Below, one piece after another: positions 10,119 to 19,530 of a stretch of DNA of 64,000 nucleotides. This DNA comes from Nocardioides sp. TF02-7 (GTDB taxonomy: Bacteria; Actinomycetota; Actinomycetes; Propionibacteriales; Nocardioidaceae). The notes beneath the pieces were generated by a model that made no database searches, was not told the origin of the DNA, and saw only the letters and a list, made by a program, of their open reading frames with translations. The stretch spans positions 3,658,001 to 3,722,000 of the forward strand of contig NZ_CP092535.1 of NCBI RefSeq assembly GCF_022437945.1. Reading direction: 5' to 3'. Numbering within the stretch: position 1 is the first letter of the stretch; every line of letters starts with the position of its first letter. Both the position numbers and the translations under genes were made by a program.

Positions 10119-10330
10119 TAGTCGAGGTGGAGGTGCAGCGCGTTCGCGAGCCGCTGAGCGGCCTCGGAGACCCGGATCTCCGGCTTGGGCACCTCGCGGG
10201 GGAGCTCGTCGTAGTGGATGCTGGGCGGCGGCTCGACGGCCTTCTGCGCCGCGCGGGCGAGCCGGCGGCTGGCCGCCTCGCAGTCGGCGTGCAGCGCGGT
10301 CGGCGACTCGAGCTCCTCGTAAGGCGTCAT
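10118..10330 (-). CDS. Small conserved-looking hypothetical protein (70 aa)
   Basis: MTPYEELES start, then an Ala/Arg-rich helix (ADCEAASRRLARAAQKAVE) and a C-terminal helix (SEAAQRLANALHLHLD). No family recognised. Supported by codon-typical composition, ATG at 10328-10330 with TAGCGT 7 nt upstream, and a stop at the palindrome edge. Divergent from adoK. Probably a cytosolic helical protein. Confidence 0.6.
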   Translation of the reverse strand: MTPYEELESPTALHADCEAASRRLARAAQKAVEPPPSIHYDELPREVPKPEIRVSEAAQRLANALHLHLD

Positions 10331-10337
10331 GCCGCCG

Positions 10338-10343
10338 ACGCTA
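10338..10343 (-). promoter_or_regulatory. -10 hexamer TAGCGT for the 70-aa gene
   Basis: Minus-strand TAGCGT, 7 nt before the ATG at 10330; no Shine-Dalgarno. It supports the small gene as real and leaderless. Confidence 0.45.
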
Positions 10344-10380
10344 GGCGCTACTCGCGGGTACCCCCAGCAGTACCGGTCGG

Positions 10381-10386
10381 TAGTGT
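10381..10386 (+). promoter_or_regulatory. -10 hexamer TAGTGT, leaderless adoK
   Basis: TAGTGT ends 8 nt before the ATG at 10395. This places the transcription start at or beside the start codon and argues against the longer frame that begins at 10329. Confidence 0.55.
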
Positions 10387-10394
10387 TCCGTGTC

Positions 10395-11383
10395 ATGCCT
10401 GGACCCAGCGGCTCCCTGCTCATCGCCGGCTCGATCGCGACCGACCACCTGATGACGTTCGACGGGAAGTTCTCCGACTCCCTCGTCGTCGACCAGCTCG
10501 ACAAGCTGTCGGTCAGCTTCCTGGTCCACGACCTGGAGGTGCGGCGCGGCGGGTGCGCCGGCAACATCTCCTTCGGCCTGGGCAACCTGGGCCTCCGGCC
10601 GGTGCTGGTCGGTGCTGTGGGGGAGGACTTCGCGGAGTACCGCTCCTGGCTCGAGCGGCACGGGGTCGACTGCGGCCACCTCCACGTGTCGGAGACCCGC
10701 CACACCGCCCGGTTCGTGTGCACCAACGACTCCACGATGGCGCAGATCGCGTCGTTCTACCCGGGCGCGATGAGCGAGGCCCGGGAGATCGAGCTCAAGC
10801 CGATCGTCGACGTGGTCGGCGAGCCGGCCTACGTCCTGATCGGCCCCGACGACCCCGACGCGATGCTCCGCCACACCGAGGAGTGCCTGCAGCGGGGCTA
10901 CCGCTTCGTGGCCGACCCCTCCCAGCAGCTGGCGTTCGGCGACGGTGACCTGATCCGCGCGCTCATCGACGGTGCCGACGTGCTCGTGACCAACGAGTAC
11001 GAGACCCACGTCATCGAGAAGAAGACCGGCTGGACGACCGACGACATCGGGTCCCGGGTCCGGCTGCAGGTCACCACCCTCGGCGCCCGGGGGTCCGGAT
11101 CAGCGGCGCCGACCAGGAGCTCCTCGAGGTCCCGGCGGCCGCCGGCGTCACGCCGGTCGAGCCGACCGGTGTCGGCGACGCGTTCCGCGCCGGGTTCCTC
11201 GCCGCGCTCGGCTGGGGGCTGGCGCTGGAGCGGGCGGCCCAGGTGGGGTGCGTGCTGGCCGCCTACGTTGTCGAGACGGTCGGCCCCCAGGAGTACGCCT
11301 TCACCGCCGACCAGTTCGTCGGCCGGGTCCGGGAGTCCTACGGCGACCTCGCGGCCGAGGAGGTCGCGGCGCACGTCAGCTGA
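10395..11383 (+). CDS. adoK: Adenosine kinase (PfkB family), one frameshift
   Basis: Phosphorylates adenosine to AMP. Very close to the actinobacterial AdoK pattern: GSIATDHLM at the N terminus, HDLEVRRGGCAGNISFGL, VGAVGEDFAEYRSWL, MAQIASFYPGAMSEAR, FVADPSQQL, and the PfkB anion-hole signature PTGVGDAFRAGF with the catalytic Asp. The frame breaks at the G5 run 11089-11093. Adding one G restores VTTLGARGVRISG and gives 329 residues, against 324 in M. tuberculosis AdoK (Rv2202c). The 3' end overlaps the convergent TusA-like gene by 8 bp. Confidence 0.92.
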
Positions 11384-11627
11384 GGCGGCGGACGACGTAG
11401 CGCGGTGCGCCGTCGTCGGCGGCCTCCTCGCCGACGTACTCCTGCCCGCGCATCCGGCACCACGCCGGTACGTCGTGGCGAGCGGCGGGGTCGCGCGCCA
11501 CGACGGCGAGCAGCCCGCCGACGGCGACCGACGGGAGCGCCCGGGCCAGCTCGATGACCGGCCGCGGGCAGGGGAGCTCGCGGCAGTCGATCTCCACCGG
11601 GTCGTCGCCCGCGTCGGGGCCGGTCAC
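11376..11627 (-). CDS. TusA-family sulfurtransferase-like protein
   Basis: 83 residues with the TusA fold signature: acceptor cysteine in ELPCPRPVIELARAL (CPxP) and a hydrophobic strand GGLLAVVARDPAARHDVPAWC. GTG start overlaps the stop of the upstream cysteine desulfurase by 4 bp (GTGA), so the two are translationally coupled. The likely role is to accept sulfane sulfur from that desulfurase and relay it to tRNA thiolation or cofactor synthesis (inference). Confidence 0.85.
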   Translation of the reverse strand: MTGPDAGDDPVEIDCRELPCPRPVIELARALPSVAVGGLLAVVARDPAARHDVPAWCRMRGQEYVGEEAADDGAPRYVVRRLS

Positions 11628-12736
11628 AGGCCCGCTCCGGCCCGGATCTCGGTGACGCACTCGACCAGCGCCGAGCAGAACGCGTCGACCTCGTCCTCGG
11701 TGGTGTCGCGGCGCAGGGAGACGCGCACGTTGCCGTGGGTCAGCGCGCCCATCGCGGCCAGCACGTGGCTGGGTTCCAGCGAGGACGCTGTGCAGGCCGA
11801 GCCGCTGGCCACCGCGAATCCCCGGCGGTCGAGCCCGGCGACCAGCTCGTCGCCGCCGACGTAGAGGCACGAGAAGGTCACCAGGTGCGGCAGCCGCTCC
11901 ACCGGGTGCCCGACGACCTCGGTGTCGGGCAGCGCGGCCGCCGCCGCCCGGACGCGCTCGACCAGCCGGTGCTGCCGCGCCGCGGTCTCCTCGCGGTCCG
12001 CGAGCACCGCCTGGAGGGCCGCCGCCGCGGCGAGCGCGCCCGGCACGTCCGCGAACCCGCCGGGCTGGTCGAGGCCGTCGTCGCCCGGGAACGGGGTGGT
12101 CCACCGGGCCGAGCGGCGCACGGCGAGCACCCCGACCCCCGGCGGGCCGCCCCACTTGTGCGCCGACGCCGCCAGGGCCGACCACCGGCGGGGCAGCGGG
12201 ACCCGCCCCACGGCCGCGGCGGCGTCGACGAAGAGCGGCAGGTCGTCGGGCAGGTCCAGGTCGTCGACCGGCTGGAGGGTGCCGACCTCCTGGTTGGCGG
12301 CCTGTACGGCGACCGCCACCACGCCCGGGTTCCGTGCCGCCGCCGCGACCTCCTCCGGGTCGACCCGGCCGTCGCGGTCGACGCCCACCGCGACGTGGGC
12401 GGGGGAGGGTCGCCACCCCACGGCGTGCAGCACGGAGGAGTGCTCGACGGCCGTGTGGACCACCCCGTCACCGCGGCTGCGACGGGCCGAAACCAGCCCG
12501 AGCAGCCCCCGGTGGACGGCGTCGGTGCCCGACGCCGTGAACCCCACCTCGTCGGACCGGACGCCGAGGCACTCCGCGACCACGGCGCGGGCGTTCTCGA
12601 GCAGCAGGCGGGCGTCCCGCCCGGGGTGGTGCAGCCGGCGCGGGTCGGCGTACCCCCGCTCCAGGGCAGCGAGCAGGGCCTCCCGCGCGGCCGGGTGGAG
12701 CGGCTCCGCGGAGGCCGTGTCGAGGTAGCCGGTCAC
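11624..12736 (-). CDS. Cysteine desulfurase (class V aminotransferase fold, NifS/IscS-like)
   Basis: PLP enzyme that removes sulfur from cysteine. Starts MTGYLDTASAEPLHPAA (family pattern YLD.A.T.P). PLP lysine in SAHKWGGPPGVG (~residue 190), PLP-binding GFTASGTDA and VQAANQEVGTLQP, and the catalytic cysteine in VASGSACTASSLEPSHVL. 370 residues, full length. GTG at 12734-12736 with TAGATT 6 nt upstream. Followed by the overlapping TusA-like gene; no IscU or SufU scaffold beside it. Confidence 0.92.
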   Translation of the reverse strand: MTGYLDTASAEPLHPAAREALLAALERGYADPRRLHHPGRDARLLLENARAVVAECLGVRSDEVGFTASGTDAVHRGLLGLVSARRSRGDGVVHTAVEHSSVLHAVGWRPSPAHVAVGVDRDGRVDPEEVAAAARNPGVVAVAVQAANQEVGTLQPVDDLDLPDDLPLFVDAAAAVGRVPLPRRWSALAASAHKWGGPPGVGVLAVRRSARWTTPFPGDDGLDQPGGFADVPGALAAAAALQAVLADREETAARQHRLVERVRAAAAALPDTEVVGHPVERLPHLVTFSCLYVGGDELVAGLDRRGFAVASGSACTASSLEPSHVLAAMGALTHGNVRVSLRRDTTEDEVDAFCSALVECVTEIRAGAGL

Positions 12737-12742
12737 CGTCTC

Positions 12743-12748
12743 AATCTA
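12743..12748 (-). promoter_or_regulatory. -10 hexamer TAGATT, leaderless cysteine desulfurase
   Basis: Minus-strand TAGATT 6 nt before the GTG at 12736, close to consensus; no Shine-Dalgarno. It supports the GTG start. Confidence 0.55.
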
Positions 12749-12796
12749 GCGACGCCGGTAATCCGACCCGCTGCGTTCCCGACGGTGCTGTTCCGC

Positions 12797-12802
12797 TAGT
12801 GT
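12797..12802 (+). promoter_or_regulatory. Candidate -10 hexamer TAGTGT for ctaCDF
   Basis: TAGTGT lies 39 nt before the ctaC GTG, leaving a leader of about 33 nt with a clear Shine-Dalgarno (GAGAGGAAGG near 12825-12834). I see no strong -35. Contrast with the leaderless genes around it. Confidence 0.4.
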
Positions 12803-12841
12803 TCTGACCAATCGTGAACCTTCGAGAGGAAGGGCTCGTTC

Positions 12842-13741
12842 GTGGGTTTGAGGCACCCCGAGCGCACGGGTGAAACGGCCCGGCGCCTGCGTCGATCGGC
12901 CGGCTCGGCCGGTCTCGTCGCGATCGCGTTGGGCCTGGCCGGCTGCTCCAAGGAGACGGAGGCCGGCCGGCTCGGCATGCCCGAGATCGTCACCACCCAG
13001 GGCCAGGACATCCTGTCGCTGTGGCAGGGCGCCTGGATCGCCGCGCTGGCGACCGGATTCGTCGTCTGGGCGCTGATCATCGGTGTGGCGGTCTACTTCC
13101 GTCGCCGCAACGAGGACGAGATCCCCGTCCAGACCCGGTACAACCTGCCGGTCGAGATCTTCTACACGATCTTCCCGATCATCATGGTGATCGTGTTCTT
13201 CTCGCACACCGTGCGGGTCCAGAACACCGCCCTCGAGATGGTCGAGGACCCCGACGTCAACATCGTCGTCGTCGGCCAGAAGTGGCAGTGGACGTTCAAC
13301 TACCCGGAGTCGGTCGACACCCCGGAAGGCTCCAACGTCTTCTTCAACGGCACCGGTGACAACATCGCCGAGCTCTACCTGCCCGTCGACAGCACCATCG
13401 AGTTCCGGCTCTTCAGCCCCGACGTGGTCCACAACTTCGGTGTCCCGGCCTTCGCCATGCGCATGGACGTCGTGCCCGGCGCCGACAACGCCTTCCAGGT
13501 GCACACCACCGAGGAAGGCACCTACGCCGGCAAGTGCTACGAGCTCTGCGGCACCTACCACTCGCGGATGCTCTTCGAGGTCCACGTGGTGTCCCAGGAC
13601 GAGTACCAGGCCTACCTCGAGCGCCTGGCGCAGGACCCTGACAACGTCTCCGAGGAGCCGGTCCAGGGCGGCACCTACGCCGAGGCGCCGGCCCTCGAGG
13701 AGATCGAGGAGAGCGACGAGGACGAGGGAGAGCACGAGTGA
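12842..13741 (+). CDS. ctaC: Cytochrome c oxidase (aa3) subunit II, lipoprotein
   Basis: Carries the CuA electron-entry site of the terminal oxidase. Signal peptide with lipobox LAGC (Cys ~36), two transmembrane helices (~58-80 and ~98-120) and the periplasmic cupredoxin domain. CuA ligands: His in [11 protein letters not shown] and the cluster [15 protein letters not shown] (Cys, Cys, His, Met). Acidic C-terminal tail. GTG start after GAGAGGAAGG. The stop overlaps the ctaD start (GTGA), so expression is coupled. The M. tuberculosis counterpart is Rv2200c. Confidence 0.95.
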   Translation: MGLRHPERTGETARRLRRSAGSAGLVAIALGLAGCSKETEAGRLGMPEIVTTQGQDILSLWQGAWIAALATGFVVWALIIGVAVYFRRRNEDEIPVQTRYNLPVEIFYTIFPIIMVIVFFSHTVRVQNTALEMVEDPDVNIVVVGQKWQWTFNYPESVDTPEGSNVFFNGTGDNIAELYLPVDSTIEFRLFSPDVVHNFGVPAFAMRMDVVPGADNAFQVHTTEEGTYAGKCYELCGTYHSRMLFEVHVVSQDEYQAYLERLAQDPDNVSEEPVQGGTYAEAPALEEIEESDEDEGEHE

Positions 13742-15528
13742 CCGCCACCGCAGCCCGCTCGGCGGAGGTGACCGCGCGCAAGCCGCTCGGTCGCCAGCTG
13801 GTGCGGCTCATGACCACGACCGACCACAAGCTGATCGGCAACCTGTACCTCGTCACCTCGATGGTCTGGTTCCTCATCGGCGGCGTGATGGCCCTCGTCA
13901 TCCGGTCCGAGCTCGCCTACCCGGGCAGCCAGGTCGTGAACGAGGAGATGTACAACCAGCTCTTCACGATGCACGGCACGATCATGCTGCTGCTGTTCGC
14001 GACGCCGCTGTTCTTCGGCTTCGGCAACGCGATCATGCCGCTGCAGATCGGTGCGCCCGACGTGGCGTTCCCCCGGCTGAACATGTTCAGCTACTGGCTC
14101 TACCTCATCGGCGGCATCATCGCCGCCGCCGGGTTCCTCACGCCCGAGGGCGCCGCGTCGTTCGGCTGGTTCGGCTACGCCCCGCTCTCCGACGAGGTCA
14201 ACTCGCCCAGCGTCGGCGGCGACCTGTGGATCATGGGCCTCTGGATGGCCGGTATCGGCACCATCCTCGGCGCCGTCAACTTCATCACCACGATCATCTG
14301 CATGCGCGTCCCCGGCATGACGATGTTCCGGATGCCGCTGTTCACCTGGAACGTGCTCATCACCAGCCTGCTGGTCCTGATCGCCTTCCCGGTCCTCGGT
14401 GGCGCGCTGCTCTCGCTCGAGGCCGACCGCCAGCTCGGCGCCCACGTGTTCGACGCCTCCCACGGCGGCGCCATCCTGTGGCAGCACCTGTTCTGGTTCT
14501 TCGGCCACCCGGAGGTCTACATCATCGCGCTGCCGTTCTTCGGCATCGTGACCGAGATCCTCCCCGTGTTCAGCCGCAAGCCCGTGTTCGGCTACATCGG
14601 CCTGGTCGCCGCCACCATGGGCATCGCGATCCTGTCCGTGGCCGTCTGGGCGCACCACATGTACGTCACCGGCGAGGTCAACCTGCCGTTCTTCGCCGGC
14701 ATGACGTTCCTCATCGCCGTGCCGACCGGAGTGAAATTCTTCAACTGGATCGGCACCATGTGGGGCGGATCAGTGCGCCTCGACACACCCATGCTGTGGT
14801 CGATCGGCTTCCTCACCACGTTCCTCTTCGGCGGCCTCACCGGCGTCATCCTCGCCAGCCCGCCGCTCGACTTCCACGTGTCCGACTCCTACTTCGTGGT
14901 CGCCCACTTCCACTACACCGTGTTCGGCACCGTCGTGTTCGCGATGTTCGCCGGGTTCTACTTCTGGTGGCCCAAGTGGACCGGCCGGATGCTCGACGAG
15001 CGGCTCGGCAAGATCCACTTCTGGCTGCTGTTCCTCGGCTTCCACGCCACCTTCCTCGTGCAGCACTGGCTCGGCGTCGAGGGCATGCCCCGGCGGTACG
15101 CCGACTACCTGCCCGGCGACAACTTCGAGGTCCTCAACCAGGTGTCCACCATCGGCGCCTTCGTGCTCGCCTCCTCGATGCTGCCGTTCTTCTACAACGT
15201 CTACATCTCCCGCAAGGCACCGCTGGTCGAGGTCGACGACCCCTGGGGCTGGGGCCGCTCGCTCGAGTGGGCCACCAGCTGCCCGCCGCCGCGCCACAAC
15301 TTCCACCGGCTGCCGCGGGTGCGCTCGGAGTCCCCGGCGTTCGACCTCCACCACCCGGAGATCGCCGCCATCGAGCTCGACGTCAACCCGCGCGAGAAGG
15401 ACGGCCAGCCCGCCGACGTGCCCGAGGCCGACGGTCGTGCCGAGCACATCGCCGAGCAGCAGGCCAAGAAGGAAGCCGGCGACCCCGACAGCCACAGCTA
15501 CAACCACGAGGACGGTGACGCCCGATGA
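13738..15528 (+). CDS. ctaD: Cytochrome c oxidase subunit I
   Basis: Catalytic subunit holding heme a, heme a3 and CuB, twelve transmembrane helices. Seen: [15 protein letters not shown] (heme a His), [14 protein letters not shown] (CuB His and cross-linked Tyr), [11 protein letters not shown] (two CuB His), [18 protein letters not shown] (heme a3 and a His). The C terminus has a charged actinobacterial extension ([20 protein letters not shown]). 596 residues. Start and stop overlap ctaC and ctaF by 4 bp each. No frameshift. Confidence 0.96.
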   Translation: MTATAARSAEVTARKPLGRQLVRLMTTTDHKLIGNLYLVTSMVWFLIGGVMALVIRSELAYPGSQVVNEEMYNQLFTMHGTIMLLLFATPLFFGFGNAIMPLQIGAPDVAFPRLNMFSYWLYLIGGIIAAAGFLTPEGAASFGWFGYAPLSDEVNSPSVGGDLWIMGLWMAGIGTILGAVNFITTIICMRVPGMTMFRMPLFTWNVLITSLLVLIAFPVLGGALLSLEADRQLGAHVFDASHGGAILWQHLFWFFGHPEVYIIALPFFGIVTEILPVFSRKPVFGYIGLVAATMGIAILSVAVWAHHMYVTGEVNLPFFAGMTFLIAVPTGVKFFNWIGTMWGGSVRLDTPMLWSIGFLTTFLFGGLTGVILASPPLDFHVSDSYFVVAHFHYTVFGTVVFAMFAGFYFWWPKWTGRMLDERLGKIHFWLLFLGFHATFLVQHWLGVEGMPRRYADYLPGDNFEVLNQVSTIGAFVLASSMLPFFYNVYISRKAPLVEVDDPWGWGRSLEWATSCPPPRHNFHRLPRVRSESPAFDLHHPEIAAIELDVNPREKDGQPADVPEADGRAEHIAEQQAKKEAGDPDSHSYNHEDGDAR

Positions 15529-15942
15529 AGGTCGAGGCCTGGCTCTTCGGCATCACGGCGGTCTTCCTCCTCCTCGTCACGCCCGCCTACTGGTTCATCA
15601 CCGACGCCGGCGACACCGGCGCCGACTGGACCGGCACCTCCGCGCTCGCCATGACCACGCTGCTCGCCGCCATGGTCACCTTCTACCTCGGGTTCCACGC
15701 CCAGCGCATGGACCCCCGGCCGGAGGACCGCACCGACGGCGAGATCCCCCGAAGGCGCCGGCGAGCTCGGCTTCTTCCCGCCCTACTCGTGGTGGCCGTT
15801 CTGGTGCGCTCTCTGCTTCGGCACCATCACCCTCGCCCTCGCCCTCACCGCCTGGTGGCTCGTCATCATCGGCAGCGCCCTCGGCGCCATCGCCCTCAGC
15901 GGCTGGGTCTTCGAGTACTACCGGGGCGAGCACGCGCATTGA
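15525..15942 (+). CDS. ctaF: Cytochrome c oxidase subunit IV, actinobacterial type, one frameshift
   Basis: Small membrane subunit of the aa3 oxidase: [23 protein letters not shown] (first helix), an [18 protein letters not shown] helix, [15 protein letters not shown] linker, then two C-terminal helices ending YRGEHAH. The C-terminal helices are in another frame because of the C5 run 15746-15750. Removing one C gives [22 protein letters not shown] and 138 residues, against 139 in M. tuberculosis Rv2199c. ATGA overlap with ctaD. Confidence 0.92.
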
Positions 15943-16440
15943 GTGAATTGGCCTCGCTCCGCTCGGCCGTGTTGCGCCGCCTCGGACGCGTTGCCTTCCT
16001 CCGCTCCGCTCGCTCGTTCCTCGCTCGCTGCGCTCCGTCCAGGCAACGCGGGCGGCGCAACGTCTCGGCGGGGTGAGGGTGGCGGCTTCGCCGCCGTGCG
16101 ACACGCTGCCGGCCCGCGGTCGAGGCAGGCTCGGTGCGAGGTTGCTGGGCGGCCAGACGAGCTCGTGGCGCCGACCCGGCGCATTCCCGCACGTGAGAGG
16201 GGCCGACCCGGCCCATTCCCGCACGTGAGGAGCGTCGACCCGGCGCGTTCCGGCGCGTGAGGGGGTGCCGACCCGGCGCATTCCCGCACGTGAGGAGCGT
16301 CGACCCGGCGCATTCCTGCGCGTGAGGGGCGCCCGACCCGGTGCGTTCCGGCCGGCCCTGCATGCGCGGCGAGGCGGGTTGGGGCGGGTGGTGGGGTTAA
16401 CCTGGGGGCGGCGCGCAACCCCTGAGGGGTCGGGCGCGTC
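15943..16440. repeat. Intergenic repeat block: GGAGCGAGC-type inverted repeats then six units at 32-33 bp
   Basis: No gene supported over about 500 bp. From 15955 to 16060 come CTCGCTCCGCTC-type repeats, with GTTGCGCCGCC (15972) later repeated as its reverse complement (about 16049). From 16172 the core CGACCCGGCGC-ATT-CCGCACGTGAG recurs at 16172, 16204, 16236, 16269, 16301 and 16334. Period and core match the array at 2255-2361. Frames that cross it code only Arg/Gly/Pro-rich repeats. It lies downstream of ctaF, upstream of the L,D-transpeptidase. Confidence 0.82.
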
Positions 16441-16479
16441 CTCCTGTACGTGATGTCGCGAGAGAGACACCTTCCCACC

Positions 16480-17703
16480 ATGCTTCCCTCCACGTTCGGT
16501 CCTGCGCGCTCCCGCGCCCCGCTGGGCCTGGCCGCGCTCGCGGTCTGCGCGTCCCTGCTGACCGCCTGCGACGCCGCCAGCGACGCGCTGCCCGGCGGGG
16601 GAGGCGAGGAGCCGGCCGCGGAGACGACCGGCGTCGCCGACACCGCGAAGCCAGCGCTGCGCACGAGCGTGCGGAAGGGGGCCCGGGAGGTCCCGGTCGA
16701 CACGGTGCTCCGGGTCGCCGCGAAGGCGGCCGAGCTCACCGAGGTCACCGTCCGGCACCCCGGCGGCGCGCTGCCAGGGGAGATCTCCGCCGACGGCACC
16801 CGCTGGACCGCCGGCGACCGGCTCGAGCCCGGCGTGCGCTACACGGTCGAGGCGGTCGGGAAGGGCGTCGACGGCTCCACCGTGCGCACCCGCTCGGCCT
16901 TCACCACCCAGGCGCTCACGCTCGACGAGCAGACCTACCCCTCCGTCGCCCCGCTCGACGGCGAGACCGTCGGGGTCGGCATGCCGGTCGTCGTCACCTT
17001 CGACCTCCCGGTCACCGACAAGGCCGCGTTCGAGCGCAACATGCACGTCACCACGACGCCCGCCCAGCCCGGCAGCTGGCGCTGGGTGAGCGACACCGAG
17101 GCCCGGTACCGGCCCAAGAGCTACTGGAAGGCCGGCACCGAGGTCAGCGTCGACGTCGACATCAACGGCGTCGACGCCGGCAACGGCATCTACGGCCAGG
17201 AGGACCGCGACATCGACTTCGCGGTCGGTGACGCCCACGTCTACCGGGTCAACGCCCGCACGCACCAGATGAAGGTGTTCTCCAACGGCGACCTCCTGCG
17301 CACCATCCCGATCACGACGGGGGAGCAGCCCGCCTACACCACCCGCTCGGGCGTGAAGGTGATCATCGAGAAGTTCGAGTCCAAGACCATGAACTCCGAG
17401 ACGGTCGGGATCACCGGCGCCGACGCCTACAACATCGCCGGCGTCCAGTGGGCGATGCGGCTCACCTACTCGGGCGAGTTCATCCACGCGGCGCCGTGGT
17501 CGGTCGGCTCCCAGGGCCACGACAACGTCTCCCACGGCTGCACCGGCATGAGCACCGCCGACGCCGGCTGGCTCTACGCCATGACCCGCCGCGGCGACGT
17601 CGTCGAGTACACCGGCACCGACCGCCCGATGGAGCCCGACAACGGGTACGGCGACTGGAACCTCTCCTGGGCCGACGTACGCGAGGGCTCCGCCCTGCGC
17701 TGA
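16480..17703 (+). CDS. L,D-transpeptidase lipoprotein with Ig-like domains (YkuD)
   Basis: Makes 3-3 cross-links in peptidoglycan outside the membrane. Signal peptide with lipobox LLTAC (Cys ~30 from this start), two Ig-like domains (about residues 55-250), then the YkuD domain. Catalytic motif: His in GEFIHAAPW and SHGCTGMS with the nucleophile Cys. The C-terminal subdomain (GDWNLSWADVREGSAL) resembles mycobacterial LdtB/LppS. 407 residues. GTG 16450 is an alternative start. A strong hairpin follows the stop. Confidence 0.9.
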   Translation: MLPSTFGPARSRAPLGLAALAVCASLLTACDAASDALPGGGGEEPAAETTGVADTAKPALRTSVRKGAREVPVDTVLRVAAKAAELTEVTVRHPGGALPGEISADGTRWTAGDRLEPGVRYTVEAVGKGVDGSTVRTRSAFTTQALTLDEQTYPSVAPLDGETVGVGMPVVVTFDLPVTDKAAFERNMHVTTTPAQPGSWRWVSDTEARYRPKSYWKAGTEVSVDVDINGVDAGNGIYGQEDRDIDFAVGDAHVYRVNARTHQMKVFSNGDLLRTIPITTGEQPAYTTRSGVKVIIEKFESKTMNSETVGITGADAYNIAGVQWAMRLTYSGEFIHAAPWSVGSQGHDNVSHGCTGMSTADAGWLYAMTRRGDVVEYTGTDRPMEPDNGYGDWNLSWADVREGSALR

Positions 17704-17750
17704 CCGCCCGCCGCTCTGGTCCGCGCCTGGCAGGCCAGCCGGACCGGGTA

Positions 17751-17790
17751 CGACGAAGGCCCGCCCCCCTCGGGGAGCGGGCCTTCGTCG
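17751..17790. terminator. Bidirectional terminator hairpin
   Basis: CGACGAAGGCCCGC (17751-17764) pairs perfectly with its complement at 17777-17790 around a 12-nt loop. It lies between the convergent L,D-transpeptidase and qcrB stops. There is no long T-tract, as is usual in GC-rich actinobacteria. Confidence 0.75.
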
Positions 17791-17796
17791 TCGTGC

Positions 17797-19530
17797 TCAG
17801 TGGTCGGAGCTCGGACCGTGCTTGTTGGGGCCGGTGGCGATCTGGTGCTCCAGCTCGTGCAGCTCGTGCTCCGCGTGCGCCCGCGACTCCTCGACCTCCG
17901 CAGCCGTCGGCTTCTGCACGTTGTCGGCGAAGAACATCGCCGACAGCTTCGCCCGCAGCCGCGCCAGGCGACGCCCGCGGGGCGAGACGCCGTCGAGGTC
18001 GTCCTCCTCCGGCACGTAGACCTCGTCGCGGTCGCGCGCCGTGAGCGCGTAGGCCTGGTGCTCGTCGATCGGCAGGTGCTTCTCCGCGTACCCGCCGGCG
18101 GGGGAGCGGACCAGGACGCCCGTCTCGTAGCCGTGCAGCAGCTTCTCCTTGTCCTGCCGCTGCAGCGAGATGCACCAGCGCTTGGTGATCATGAACGCGA
18201 TCACCGGGCCGACGAAGATCGCGGCACGCATGAAGTACGTGATCTGGTTGATGCTCAGATCCATCTTGATCGCGATGATGTCGTTGCCTCCCGCGGCCCA
18301 CGACAGGCCGTAGAAGGTCATCAGCGCGACCATGATCGCCGTCCGCGTCGGCGCGTTGCGCGGCCGCTGCAGCAGGTGGTGCTCCCGCTTGTCGCCGGTC
18401 ACCCACTGCTCGATGAAGGGCAGCAGCGCCAGGATCGTGATCATCAGCGGCGGCATCACGAGGATCGGCAGCATGATGTTCCACGACAGCGTCACGCCCC
18501 AGATGTGGGTCTCCCACGGCGGGATGATCCGCAGCAGGCCGTCGGGCCAGCCCATGTACCAGTCGGGCTGGGAGCCGGCGGTGACCTTCGACGGGTCGTA
18601 GGGGCCGAGCTTCCACACGTTGTTGATCGAGAACAGCCCACCCAGGAGGGCGCAGGCGCCGAACACGATGAAGAAGAAGCCGCCGGCCTTGGCCGCGTAG
18701 ACCGGGAGGAGCGGGTAGCCGACCACGTTCTGCTCGGTCCGGCCGGGACCAGGCCACTGCGTGTGCTTGTGGTAGACGAGCAGCAGCATGTGGGCCGCGA
18801 TCAGCGCCAGCAGCAGGCCGGGGAGCAGCAGGACGTGCGCGATGTAGAGCCGCGGGATGATCGCGTCGCCCGGGAACTCGCCGCCGAACATGAAGAACGA
18901 CATGTAGGTGCCGACCACGGGGGTGGCCTTCACGAACCCGTCGGCGGCGCGGACGCCGGTGCCCGAGAGCAGGTCGTCGGGGAGCGAGTAACCGGTGAAG
19001 CCCTCGATCGTGCCGAGCAGCAGCAGGAGGCAGCCGATCACCCAGTTGAGCTCGCGCGGCTTGCGGAAGGCGCCCGTGAAGTAGACGCGCAGCAGGTGGA
19101 TCATCATCGCGGCGATGAAGATGTGCGCCGCCCAGTGGTGCATCTGCCGCAGCAGCAGGCCGCCGCGGACGTCGAAGGAGATGTCGAGCGTCGACGCGAA
19201 CGCCGAGGACATGTGCACGCCACGCAGCGGGTCGTAGGACCCGGCGTACTGCACCTCGGTCATGCTCGGGTCGTACCAGAGCGTGAGGAACACACCGGTG
19301 AGGAGCAGCACCACGAAGCTCCACAGCGCGATCTCACCGAGCATGAAGGACCAGTGGTCGGGGAAGACCTTGCGCAGGTTCTTCTTGAGCATCGTGCCCA
19401 GGCCGAGCCGCTCGTCGGCCCAGTTGGCCACCGCGCCGGCGCGCTGGGACCCGCGGCTGGGCGGGACGGCCGGCTCCCCGGCGTTCGACTTCGCGACCTT
19501 GCTCATGTCGGGGCGGTCACCAAGGCTCAT
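17797..19530 (-). CDS. qcrB: Cytochrome bc1 complex cytochrome b subunit
   Basis: Quinol-oxidising membrane subunit of the actinobacterial bc1-aa3 supercomplex. Eight-helix cytochrome b core with heme histidines in MHHWAAHIFIAAMM and AAHMLLLVYHKH, the Qo-site motif as PPWE (IIPPWETHIWG), and a long charged C-terminal extension (EEDDLDGVSPRGRRLARL onward) typical of this phylum. I prefer the ATG at 19528-19530, 10 nt after GGGAG; GTG 19539 is possible. The 5' end overlaps the qcrA 3' end by 14 bp. Confidence 0.94.
   Translation of the reverse strand: MSLGDRPDMSKVAKSNAGEPAVPPSRGSQRAGAVANWADERLGLGTMLKKNLRKVFPDHWSFMLGEIALWSFVVLLLTGVFLTLWYDPSMTEVQYAGSYDPLRGVHMSSAFASTLDISFDVRGGLLLRQMHHWAAHIFIAAMMIHLLRVYFTGAFRKPRELNWVIGCLLLLLGTIEGFTGYSLPDDLLSGTGVRAADGFVKATPVVGTYMSFFMFGGEFPGDAIIPRLYIAHVLLLPGLLLALIAAHMLLLVYHKHTQWPGPGRTEQNVVGYPLLPVYAAKAGGFFFIVFGACALLGGLFSINNVWKLGPYDPSKVTAGSQPDWYMGWPDGLLRIIPPWETHIWGVTLSWNIMLPILVMPPLMITILALLPFIEQWVTGDKREHHLLQRPRNAPTRTAIMVALMTFYGLSWAAGGNDIIAIKMDLSINQITYFMRAAIFVGPVIAFMITKRWCISLQRQDKEKLLHGYETGVLVRSPAGGYAEKHLPIDEHQAYALTARDRDEVYVPEEDDLDGVSPRGRRLARLRAKLSAMFFADNVQKPTAAEVEESRAHAEHELHELEHQIATGPNKHGPSSDH

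Noticed and set aside
15676-17535. A 619-codon frame on the minus strand across the 16-kb array and L,D-transpeptidase
   Set aside because: Its N-terminal part is the antisense of a clear YkuD protein and the rest translates the 32-bp repeat into Arg/Gly/Pro stretches.
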